The position numbers and the translations under genes are program-made. From JBLRWS01 sp047921075 (lineage in GTDB: Bacteria; Bacteroidota; Rhodothermia; Balneolales; Balneolaceae), in the NCBI GenBank assembly GCA_047921075.1, contig JBLRWS010000046.1, positions 1-18,914 on the forward strand: a stretch of DNA of 18,914 nucleotides, given 5' to 3'. Numbering within the stretch: position 1 is the first letter of the stretch; the number at the start of each line of letters is the position of its first letter. Below are positions 1-6,491 of this stretch, one piece after another. Below the pieces are notes generated by a model. That model was given only the letters and a program-made list of their open reading frames with translations, did no database searches and was not told where the DNA came from.

Positions 1-18
1 GTTTTTTATTACTCCAAG

Positions 19-34
19 ATAAAAGTACTTTTAT
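19..34. promoter_or_regulatory. 16-bp perfect palindrome upstream of the CDF exporter
   Basis: The sequence ATAAAAGTACTTTTAT reads the same on both strands and ends 32 bases before the ATG of the cation exporter. It has no GC-rich stem and no T-run typical of an intrinsic terminator, so a dimeric repressor operator is more likely. A metal-responsive regulator would make sense given the downstream gene, but no known metal-box consensus is recognised. The palindrome itself is certain; its function is a guess. Confidence 0.4.
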
Positions 35-66
35 AAAGCCTCCAAATCGCCCTTTCACCCATACCC

Positions 67-999
67 ATGAACAAGAATCCCGTTCGGAAAGCGCTGCTGA
101 TCAGCCTGATTGTCTCCGCAATCAGCCTGTCGGTAAAAATTGCGGCCTATGTTGTAACCGGGTCAACCGCGGCCCTGTCGGATGCGGCCGAATCGGTGGT
201 GCACATCTTTGCGGTGATGTTTGTGGTGTACGGGTACTACCTGAGTCAAAAACCGGCAGACGATGACCACCACTACGGGCACGAGCGTATCGAATTTCTT
301 TCGGTGGGTGCCGAAGGGACCATCATTATCGTTGCGGGGATTACCATCGTCTACCACGCGCTGGTTAGCGCTATTACCGGAATTGAAATAGAGAATATGG
401 GTACCGGTATCTGGCTTCTTGTCAGTGCCGCGCTGATTAACCTGATTTTGGGTACCTACGTACTGCGCGTGGGCCGGCGCGAAAACAACATGATTGCGGT
501 AAGCAACGGCAAGCATACCCTTACCGACGTCTGGACCAGCGGCGGAGTGGTCGTGGCGCTCGCTCTTATCCACTACACCGGCTGGCTTTTTATTGATGTG
601 GTTGTCAGCCTGATGATTGCGGCTTATATCATCTACGAAGCGTATAAACTGCTCCGCTATTCGGTGCGCGGGCTGATGGATACCCGTTCTGCCACGGTTG
701 ATAACGCGCTGAAAGAGGTGCTGCACGGAGATCTTCCGCCATCCATTAAAGAGTGGCACCACCTTCGTCACCGAACCTCCGGCACCACCACCTGGATAGA
801 GCTGCACCTGGTGTTTGATGACCACATCTCCCTGAACAAGGCGCACGAAGAGGCCACTTTTTTGGAACGCCGCATGATGGATGCGCTCGACGCCGATGCG
901 GTCATCACCCTTCATCTGGAGCCACACGACGCCCACGACGAAGTGCACGCCATTTTGAAAGGGGCCAACAAACGAAAAGATCTGGACGAATTTGCCTGA
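67..999 (+). CDS. Cation diffusion facilitator (CDF) family metal exporter
   Basis: Inner-membrane divalent metal/proton antiporter of the CDF family, YiiP/FieF-like, 310 residues, about the usual length. About six membrane helices span residues 8-200, followed by a cytoplasmic ferredoxin-like domain (about 210-290). Against E. coli YiiP as recalled, TM5 keeps HxxxD (H150, D154) and the loop site keeps D65, H68 and H72. The cytoplasmic dimer site keeps H231, H247, H260, H283 and E285. In TM2 the pair equivalent to YiiP D45/D49 is instead E42 and H46, an unusual combination that may alter metal choice. The ATG at 67 begins just before TM1. A secreted DUF4159 gene follows 60 bp downstream on the same strand. 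The metal (Zn, Fe, Mn or other) cannot be read from sequence. The family call is firm. Confidence 0.93.
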   Translation: MNKNPVRKALLISLIVSAISLSVKIAAYVVTGSTAALSDAAESVVHIFAVMFVVYGYYLSQKPADDDHHYGHERIEFLSVGAEGTIIIVAGITIVYHALVSAITGIEIENMGTGIWLLVSAALINLILGTYVLRVGRRENNMIAVSNGKHTLTDVWTSGGVVVALALIHYTGWLFIDVVVSLMIAAYIIYEAYKLLRYSVRGLMDTRSATVDNALKEVLHGDLPPSIKEWHHLRHRTSGTTTWIELHLVFDDHISLNKAHEEATFLERRMMDALDADAVITLHLEPHDAHDEVHAILKGANKRKDLDEFA

Positions 1000-1059
1000 A
1001 CGCGGCAACAGTTTGGTTCTGTTCTCGTTTTTGCATCCACGAACGCCTATTTTTGAGCC

Positions 1060-1731
1060 ATGAAGTACATACTCAGTCTGATTCTTTTTCTTTTGCCGAT
1101 GGTTTTGATTCCCGTTGCTGCAGCGCAGGACAACGACACCTTTACCATTGCCCGGGTTCAGTATCGCGGCGGGGGTGATTGGTACAGCTCTCCTACGTCG
1201 CTGCCCAATCTGGTTCGGTTTGCCAATGAGCAGATCCCGCTCTCACTGGCCGCTCGCAACGACAATGTGCAGCTCGGCAGCCGCGAAATTTTTAACTACC
1301 CCATGCTCTACATGACCGGGCACGGAAACATTGCCGTAAACGATACCGAGAAAGCCAACCTGCGGCGCTATCTCGAAAATGGCGGGTTTTTGTATGTGGA
1401 TGATGATTACGGCTTCGATCAGTATGTACGGCCTGTGTTGCAGGATCTCTTCCCCGACGAGCCTTTTTTTGAACTGCCGGGCGATCATCCCATCTACCGG
1501 AATGTGTTTCACTTCCCTGACGGCCGCCCGCCCAAAGTGCACGAGCACGACAACCAGCCACCCCAGGCGTTTGCCGTGTACCATCAGGGACGCATGGTAC
1601 TGCTCTATACCTATGAATCGAACCCGGCCGATGGCTGGGCATACGACGAGCACGACAATCCCGAACATCTTACCCAACGTGCGCTGGAATTTGGTGTGAA
1701 TCTGCTGGTCTACGTGATGAACCAGCCGTAA
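1060..1731 (+). CDS. Secreted DUF4159 domain protein
   Basis: A 223-residue exported protein. Residues 1-22 form a signal peptide with a hydrophobic core and an AAA-Q type cleavage region. The rest matches the DUF4159 family, recalled as having a class-I glutamine-amidotransferase-like fold. Family-like segments include YRGGGDWY (35-42), the MLYMTGHG stretch, LRRYLENGGFLYVDDD and a C-terminal NLLVYVMN. The biochemical role is unknown. In many Bacteroidota, DUF4159 genes sit in MoxR/DUF58/vWA clusters. Here the only DUF58 gene lies about 15 kb away and no MoxR ATPase is visible. The stop lies 4 bp from the stop of the convergent MFS gene, leaving no room for a separate terminator. A TATTTTTG at 1048-1055 resembles the Bacteroidota -7 element but is so close to the ATG that the transcript would be almost leaderless. 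Confidence 0.85.
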   Translation: MKYILSLILFLLPMVLIPVAAAQDNDTFTIARVQYRGGGDWYSSPTSLPNLVRFANEQIPLSLAARNDNVQLGSREIFNYPMLYMTGHGNIAVNDTEKANLRRYLENGGFLYVDDDYGFDQYVRPVLQDLFPDEPFFELPGDHPIYRNVFHFPDGRPPKVHEHDNQPPQAFAVYHQGRMVLLYTYESNPADGWAYDEHDNPEHLTQRALEFGVNLLVYVMNQP

Positions 1732-1735
1732 CGGG

Positions 1736-2944
1736 TCATCCGGTGGGGCGGAGCAGAATCAGGTTCACCAAAATAAACAGCCCTCCCACGGCTGCCGTAA
1801 AGTAGAACGTACCGTCGAGCGAGTAGTAGAGATAGATCAACCCGAGCAGATACGGGCCCAACGCCTGTGCCGAACGCATCACCACCCAGTTAACCGACAG
1901 AAAAGCCGCCCGGTACTCTTTGGGGGCTGCGCCGGTAAGCAGATTCAGAATGCTGGGAATATTGATCCCCTGTGCTGCACCAAAAAGCAAAATGGGGGGA
2001 ATAAACCACCACACATTGTCGATGAACGGAATCATCAAAAAAATGAGCGTGTACAGCACCGAGGCGATCAGTATAAGTGTGCTCTCGTTGGCAATCTGAG
2101 TGAGCCGCCCCAGCTGTGATGCGGCAACCGCCGTTACCAGCGACGAGCCGGAGAGCATCAACCCGATAACCAGTGTACTCTTGCCAAATTTTTCGTCGAG
2201 CAGGATGGTGAAAAAGGTTAAGTATCCGCCATAGAGAATAATAAACGTTAGAAAGATGCCCACAAGCAGCGCGATCACGCGGGCGTTAAGAATGGCGGTT
2301 TTAATTTTACTGAAATAGACGTTAAGCTCCAGGCCGTTTTCGCTCGATCCGGCATCGAGCCAGATGGTGGCATAAATGGCCGTTGGGATGGCCAGCAGCG
2401 TCAGGTAAAACGGGTAATACCACGCAAACAGTGCAAGAGCGCCCCCAATGGCCGGATATATGGCAGTACCCACACTAAGCACACTGCCATTGTATCCCAT
2501 CGCGGTAGCACGGCGATTGCCGGCATACAGATCACCGAGCAGGGTCAGGTTCAGCACGCCCAGCGCGGCACTCCCTCCCCCTTGCAGGGCACGAAAAAAA
2601 AGCAGTTGCTGGAATGTCTCCGCAAACACGCAGGCAACACCGGCAATGCCGAATACCAGCAGTGACGGGATTAAGATCAGTTTACGGCTGAACCGATCGG
2701 CCAGAACACCGAGAATCGGTATCAAAATAAGGCCGGGCAGGGTGTAAAAGGTGATCACCAGACCAATTTGGTCGGTAGCCACATCCAGTGTTTTTGCGAT
2801 GGCCGGCAACGCGGGAGCAACACTGGCCACACCCATTACCGAGGTAAGGGTAATGCCAAAAATAGCGTATAGATTGGAGTCGCGAAGAAGCGGCGTGCCT
2901 GACGAATTCAAGGAAGGTTGATTATCTCGGTTTCTTTGAAGCAA
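1736..2944 (-). CDS. MFS family transporter
   Basis: Twelve-helix major facilitator superfamily permease, 402 residues, probably a proton-driven exporter of a small molecule or drug. The first helix starts near residue 25 with a short hydrophilic leader. The loop between helices 2 and 3 carries a good motif A, GVLADRFSRK (79-88). The GSGG-poor helix 5 region and lack of a long central loop do not allow a subfamily or substrate assignment. The start is a TTG codon at 2944-2942. An in-frame stop lies nine codons upstream and there is no ATG before helix 1, so TTG is the best choice. It is divergent from the N-acyltransferase, with only 57 bp between the two starts, and may share control with it. 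A lipid-related export role is possible from context only. Confidence 0.88.
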   Translation of the reverse strand: MLQRNRDNQPSLNSSGTPLLRDSNLYAIFGITLTSVMGVASVAPALPAIAKTLDVATDQIGLVITFYTLPGLILIPILGVLADRFSRKLILIPSLLVFGIAGVACVFAETFQQLLFFRALQGGGSAALGVLNLTLLGDLYAGNRRATAMGYNGSVLSVGTAIYPAIGGALALFAWYYPFYLTLLAIPTAIYATIWLDAGSSENGLELNVYFSKIKTAILNARVIALLVGIFLTFIILYGGYLTFFTILLDEKFGKSTLVIGLMLSGSSLVTAVAASQLGRLTQIANESTLILIASVLYTLIFLMIPFIDNVWWFIPPILLFGAAQGINIPSILNLLTGAAPKEYRAAFLSVNWVVMRSAQALGPYLLGLIYLYYSLDGTFYFTAAVGGLFILVNLILLRPTG

Positions 2945-2974
2945 GATTGTATTTACATTCAGCGTAAGTCATAA

Positions 2975-2987
2975 ATTAATAATTAAT
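2975..2987. promoter_or_regulatory. ATTAAT-A-ATTAAT inverted repeat between divergent genes
   Basis: Two ATTAAT units flank a single A at 2981, close to the centre of the 57-bp gap between the divergent MFS and N-acyltransferase starts. Such an AT-rich symmetrical site could be an operator or part of overlapping promoters. ATTAAT is itself a palindrome, so the repeat is also direct. No matching regulator gene lies beside it. AT-rich DNA yields such patterns easily, so the functional call is weak. Confidence 0.3.
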
Positions 2988-3001
2988 CGGGCTCTATTCT
3001 C

Positions 3002-3757
3002 TTGTTGGCAGAAAAAAACAGCTTATCGCCGATCATCAACAGCCGCTACAAGGCAAAGCTGGCTGAGACGGAAGAGGAGCTTGAGAAAGCCCTGCAGTTA
3101 CGATACCAAATTTTTTATCAGGAACTGGGGCGAACATTTGATGAGGACGCGACCCACGATCGCGATGAGTTTGACGATCTCTGCCATCACCTGCTCATTC
3201 TCACCACCGATTCGAACGAGGTGATTGGCACCTACCGTATGCTTACGGCTGAACAGCTGGCCGGCGGTACCGGTTTTTACTCCTCCACCTATTATGACCT
3301 GTCGCCGCTGCACGACGATATTTTTCCCAAAGCGATTGAAGTTGGCCGCGCCTGCATTCATCCCGACCATCGCAACGGCCGGGTGCTTTTTCTGCTATGG
3401 AAAGGGTTTGCCGCCTACCTTCAGACATACAACAAACGATATCTGTTTGGGAGTTTTGGCGTGCCGGCGAACTCTCCGGCCATGGCCCTTCGCACCTATC
3501 AACATTTTAAAGACAACGGCTTTCTGCATCCAACCATCCAATGCGAAGTAAAACCGACGTATCGTCTCAATGAACAGTCAGGAGAAACAGAGGTCGACCC
3601 TGCAGTACCCCCACCTTTACTGCAAAATTATCTCGACATCGGCTGCTGTATTTGCAGCGGCCCGGCCTATGTAAGCCATCTGAATCTGCTCCATGTGATG
3701 GTGTATCTGGATGTACATACCATTTCACCCGCTGTACGCCGTATGTTCTTCGGATAG
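3002..3757 (+). CDS. OlsB/GlsB-like amino-acid N-acyltransferase (GNAT fold, Acetyltransf_5)
   Basis: Predicted to transfer a 3-hydroxyacyl chain from acyl-ACP to the alpha-amino group of an amino acid. This is the first step of ornithine-lipid (OlsB) or glycine-lipid (GlsB, Bacteroides) synthesis. The 251-residue protein follows the OlsB pattern throughout: LRYQIFYQELG (33-43), DDLCHHLL (58-65), GTYRML (76-81), GFYSS (91-95), EVGRACIHPDHR (113-124), a LLWKG segment, and a C-terminal PPLLQNYLDIG block followed by a VYLDV stretch. The next gene encodes the expected partner O-acyltransferase, which strengthens the call. Which amino acid is used (ornithine, glycine or other) cannot be told from sequence. 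No ATG lies near the N-terminus; TTG at 3002 or 3005 is the likely start. Confidence 0.85.
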   Translation: MLAEKNSLSPIINSRYKAKLAETEEELEKALQLRYQIFYQELGRTFDEDATHDRDEFDDLCHHLLILTTDSNEVIGTYRMLTAEQLAGGTGFYSSTYYDLSPLHDDIFPKAIEVGRACIHPDHRNGRVLFLLWKGFAAYLQTYNKRYLFGSFGVPANSPAMALRTYQHFKDNGFLHPTIQCEVKPTYRLNEQSGETEVDPAVPPPLLQNYLDIGCCICSGPAYVSHLNLLHVMVYLDVHTISPAVRRMFFG

Positions 3758-3831
3758 GCGAGATGCAGACTCCCAAAAAAATTGCGATATTTCTTTTCTG
3801 CATTTAACCTATCATTACGCACTCAATCATC

Positions 3832-4638
3832 ATGCGGGCACTGTTGGGCATATTTCGGCTTCTGGCTCTGATTCTCTACACGGGAACCACCTTCCTGATC
3901 TATTTTATCGTATTGCTCCCACTGCGTTTACTTCGCATCCCCACCGAGCCGTGGCGAAATCTCTTTATGCGAAATTGGGCTCGTACGGTGTGCTTTCTGT
4001 TTAATATCCGGGTCCGGCTGGAAGGCCCTGTACCCAAGCCGCCCTTTTTTCTGGTATCGAACCACCTGAGCTATGTGGATATCGTGGTGCTGAACCGGTT
4101 TTTAAAAACCACTTTTGTGGCCAAACAGGATGTGCAGAGCTGGCCGTTTCTCGGGTTTATGGTGAAAATGGTTGGCGTAATCTTCGTAAATCGCGAGCGG
4201 CGAACCGATGTAGCCCGTGTAAACCGGCTGATGTCTAAATCACTGAACAGCCGACAGGGGATGATTCTGTTTCCGGAGGGAACCTCCTCAGCCGGAAGAG
4301 AGGTTTTGCCGTTTCACTCATCACTGCTGCAGCTGCCGGCCACCTCCGGACACCCGGTGCACGTGGCCACACTCCACTACAAAACGGCACCGCGTGATCA
4401 ACACGCCCTGCACAGCATCTGCTTTTTTGGGAATCGGGAGTCGTTTACCACCCACGTTTGGAAATTTGCCAAAACAACACGAATTGATTGCACACTCCGC
4501 TTTCATGAGGAGACTGTTTGCGACACCGACCGGAAGCTGCTGGCCGAAAAGTTGCGGGCGCAGATGATCTCTATTTTTGAACCCACCTCACCGCAACCCG
4601 GCCCGGAGCCGAACGCGTCGTCGGCAGAACCCGCTTAG
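3832..4638 (+). CDS. PlsC-family 1-acylglycerol-3-phosphate/lyso-aminolipid O-acyltransferase (OlsA/GlsA-like)
   Basis: Membrane-associated acyltransferase, 268 residues. The N-terminal hydrophobic region (3-30) anchors it. The catalytic NHxxxxD motif is intact (N77, H78, D83) and motif III reads FPEGTSS (147-153). By position, 74 bp after the OlsB/GlsB-like gene on the same strand, it should add the second acyl chain to the 3-hydroxyl of the N-acyl amino acid, giving a complete aminolipid. The order N-acyltransferase then O-acyltransferase matches the glsB-glsA pair described in Bacteroides. A general PlsC role in phosphatidic acid synthesis remains possible, since the sequence motifs do not separate the two. 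The last 20 residues are a Pro/Ser/Ala-rich tail without family conservation. Its TAG overlaps the stop of the convergent dehydrogenase. Confidence 0.85.
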   Translation: MRALLGIFRLLALILYTGTTFLIYFIVLLPLRLLRIPTEPWRNLFMRNWARTVCFLFNIRVRLEGPVPKPPFFLVSNHLSYVDIVVLNRFLKTTFVAKQDVQSWPFLGFMVKMVGVIFVNRERRTDVARVNRLMSKSLNSRQGMILFPEGTSSAGREVLPFHSSLLQLPATSGHPVHVATLHYKTAPRDQHALHSICFFGNRESFTTHVWKFAKTTRIDCTLRFHEETVCDTDRKLLAEKLRAQMISIFEPTSPQPGPEPNASSAEPA

Positions 4639-5630
4639 CCAAACCAGCTTGCTACCGGCACATCGAGCATGGTATGCAATCCCGGGTTACAACGCTTGAT
4701 TGAACGAACGGCATTTACCGTGATGGAGCAGGTAGCCACATCGCCGTTTACACCGCCGTCAATGTTAGAGGTGATGTTGGGCAGCCCCTTGATGATGATC
4801 TTATCGTACGATTTCGGCTCACCCACCGCCGCGCGAAACAGCAGGCGAATTTTTTCCCGGCCGCCCACAATGCCCGTCCCAACTTGTTGCACGCCGGACG
4901 GCGTTCCCTTTTTAATCGGTTTGTATCCGGATGAGATATCCTCCGCCGCAAGCACCGGCTCCAGGGTTTCCCGGTTTTCGTCAAGTTCCCACCCCAGCGC
5001 ATGGGCAATCAGATCCACCGATTCCGGCAGCCCCACATGGCGCAAGGTTCCTTTCTCCTTCTCTTCGTTGAATTGATCCATCGTGAGGCCTGCGCCGATT
5101 TTTTTCTGAAACGGCACCCGGCGCGGGGCTGCATCCTGAATACGCTCTACCGTTACGGAATCCACCCGCTGGCAGACAGAGGTAAGTACCGAGGGCAGGT
5201 AATCCATCAAAAACCCGGGGTTGATACCGGTGCCCAGGCAGGCCACGCCGTGCTTCTTGCAGGCATCATCTATCGCATTGGCCGCCTCGGGATGCTGCTT
5301 GTACGGAAAGAGCAGCTCTTCGCAGGTCGATACAATATGTAGCCCGGCAGCCGCCGCCTCTTCTACCTGCGGCACCAGCGCTTCTACGGAGGAGACCGTG
5401 GTAAGCACCGCAACCTCCGGCTTCACCTCGGCGTTTTCAATCGCTTCCTGAATGGATGCGGAGACCCGCACGCGGCTTTCGGCAACCTGTGCCACCTCAT
5501 GCAGATATTTTCCCTGCAGGGCCGGATTCAAATCCACCGCGCCCACTACACGAATGCCGTCGCGTTGCGCCAAATAACTGAGCACCTGCTTACCAAGTGC
5601 GCCGATACCAATGTGAAGAACGTGAACCAT
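4635..5630 (-). CDS. 2,4-diaminopentanoate dehydrogenase / native amine dehydrogenase family oxidoreductase
   Basis: A 331-residue NAD(P)-dependent enzyme of the family often labelled dihydrodipicolinate reductase-like. The family includes 2,4-diaminopentanoate dehydrogenase of clostridial ornithine fermentation and the native amine dehydrogenases. The Rossmann start reads GIGALG (8-13, GxGxxG), followed by VVGAVDLNP (28-36), where the acidic residue after the second strand binds the cofactor ribose. The CEEL segment with E104 matches the position of the glutamate recalled as important for amine handling in native amine dehydrogenases. GTGINPGFLMDYLP and the later GGVNGD segment are family-like. 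The length agrees with the family. The rest of the ornithine fermentation pathway (OrA/OrB mutase) is absent from the window, so the true substrate is open. It converges on the acyltransferase with a 4-bp stop overlap and is divergent from the small membrane gene. Confidence 0.75.
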   Translation of the reverse strand: MVHVLHIGIGALGKQVLSYLAQRDGIRVVGAVDLNPALQGKYLHEVAQVAESRVRVSASIQEAIENAEVKPEVAVLTTVSSVEALVPQVEEAAAAGLHIVSTCEELLFPYKQHPEAANAIDDACKKHGVACLGTGINPGFLMDYLPSVLTSVCQRVDSVTVERIQDAAPRRVPFQKKIGAGLTMDQFNEEKEKGTLRHVGLPESVDLIAHALGWELDENRETLEPVLAAEDISSGYKPIKKGTPSGVQQVGTGIVGGREKIRLLFRAAVGEPKSYDKIIIKGLPNITSNIDGGVNGDVATCSITVNAVRSIKRCNPGLHTMLDVPVASWFG

Positions 5631-5769
5631 AGAGCTGTCTTTTTAAACGGTTTTTTAGAGTACGGAGTCGAAATTATGGAATTAAATCCGCAAATAAAGC
5701 CGTTCTTGCTACATATTTCCGATGTTCCATTTATTCAAACATACCTCTCACAAATAGACAACAACGGCT

Positions 5770-6030
5770 ATGGATTACAAAAAGAAATGGTGGGCTTTTT
5801 CGGTGTTGGGAGTCACCTTCATCGGGCTTGGAATCAATTTTGTGGCAGAAGCTTCCATCATCAAAGCAAACAGCCCCGCTGACCCCACCTTTGGATATAT
5901 GGCGCAGTGGTTTTGGCTTGGCCTGGCAGGCATCGCGTCGGTCAACGCCGGTGTCTGCTTCATTGCCGATGCCGTAAAGCAGCGCATCCATTTTGAGTGG
6001 GAGCAACACCGGCGTGTCGAAGGCGGGTAA
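5770..6030 (+). CDS. Small two-helix membrane protein, function unknown
   Basis: An 86-residue protein that I do not recognise. It has a short Lys-rich N-terminus (MDYKKK), one hydrophobic helix at about 7-31, a short polar loop with NSPADPT, a second helix at about 42-68, and a charged C-terminal tail (KQRIHFEWEQHRR). By the positive-inside rule both ends should be cytoplasmic. The ATG at 5770 fits the spacing and the composition suits a real small membrane protein rather than chance coding. It stands alone between a divergent dehydrogenase (139 bp upstream) and a convergent TraR/DksA gene whose stop is 7 bp away. No partner or pathway is suggested by the neighbours. Confidence 0.7.
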   Translation: MDYKKKWWAFSVLGVTFIGLGINFVAEASIIKANSPADPTFGYMAQWFWLGLAGIASVNAGVCFIADAVKQRIHFEWEQHRRVEGG

Positions 6031-6037
6031 GATTTAT

Positions 6038-6373
6038 TCAACGGCCCGCACAACGCACGCAGCGGGTGGTGTAAGGCATAAATTTGAGCCGGCCAAAGGG
6101 GATCTCCTCTCCGCACTTCAGGCAAGTGCCGAGTGTATCTTCCCGGTACCGCTCCAGCGCCCTCTCCAGCTTTTGCAATGTCTGCTTTTTGTCGCGCAGC
6201 GCTTTATCGTTGATCGCTTTGTTGTTGATGGCATCCATCCGCGACAACCGGCCGATGGAGGCATCGAGCGAAACCGGTTTCGTTAGCTCTTTCAGCTCTT
6301 CAATCTCTTCACGGATAGACCGCACCTGCTCTTCGATGATGGAATGAAGTTCTTCTTTTTCTTTTTCAGTCAT
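6038..6373 (-). CDS. TraR/DksA family zinc-finger protein
   Basis: A 111-residue DksA-like regulator expected to enter the RNA polymerase secondary channel. The N-terminal half is a charged helical hairpin (about 3-32 and 55-80). The C-terminal zinc finger has four cysteines, C84, C87, C105 and C108, in the GTCLKCGEEIPFGRL context typical of the family. The hairpin tip reads LDASIGRLSRMDAI, so the acidic DxxDxA tip of E. coli DksA is not present in that form. Similar DxxIGRLxRMDA tips occur in a common TraR/DksA subgroup of unknown precise action, so ppGpp synergy should not be assumed. It is shorter than DksA (151 residues) and lacks the extra C-terminal helix. It is the last gene of a minus-strand set after NhaC and the M23 protein. 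Confidence 0.88.
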   Translation of the reverse strand: MTEKEKEELHSIIEEQVRSIREEIEELKELTKPVSLDASIGRLSRMDAINNKAINDKALRDKKQTLQKLERALERYREDTLGTCLKCGEEIPFGRLKFMPYTTRCVRCAGR

Positions 6374-6432
6374 ACACGTAGCTGTTCAATGTTCATCAAG
6401 ATAACAAACGGCGGCGGCTTCTGTAAAGAAAT

Positions 6433-6450
6433 CCGGTGATGCGTAACCGG
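6433..6450 (-). terminator. Weak hairpin downstream of the M23 gene
   Basis: CCGGT and ACCGG form a 5-bp stem around an 8-base loop, 42 bases after the M23 stop on the minus strand. The minus-strand downstream bases are moderately T-rich (ATTTCTTT). On the plus strand a run of six T follows after four bases, so it could act in either direction. The stem is short, and whether it ends the M23 transcript before the TraR/DksA gene is uncertain. Confidence 0.25.
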
Positions 6451-6491
6451 GGTGTTTTTTAGTGCAGATTTCTGAAGAGTGCAACGCACAA

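Noticed and set aside
163..1008. 281-residue minus-strand open frame opposite the CDF gene
   Set aside because: It is a codon-structure shadow: no family resemblance, His/Val-rich composition, and full overlap with a well-supported CDS.
1007..1023. AACAG/CTGTT hairpin followed by a T-run after the CDF gene
   Set aside because: The stem has only five pairs with a seven-base loop and weak GC content; too poor to call a terminator.
3763..3803. ATGCAGA/TCTGCAT inverted repeat between the two acyltransferase genes
   Set aside because: Seven-base arms with a 27-base AT-rich spacer are likely by chance, and there is no supporting promoter or terminator feature.
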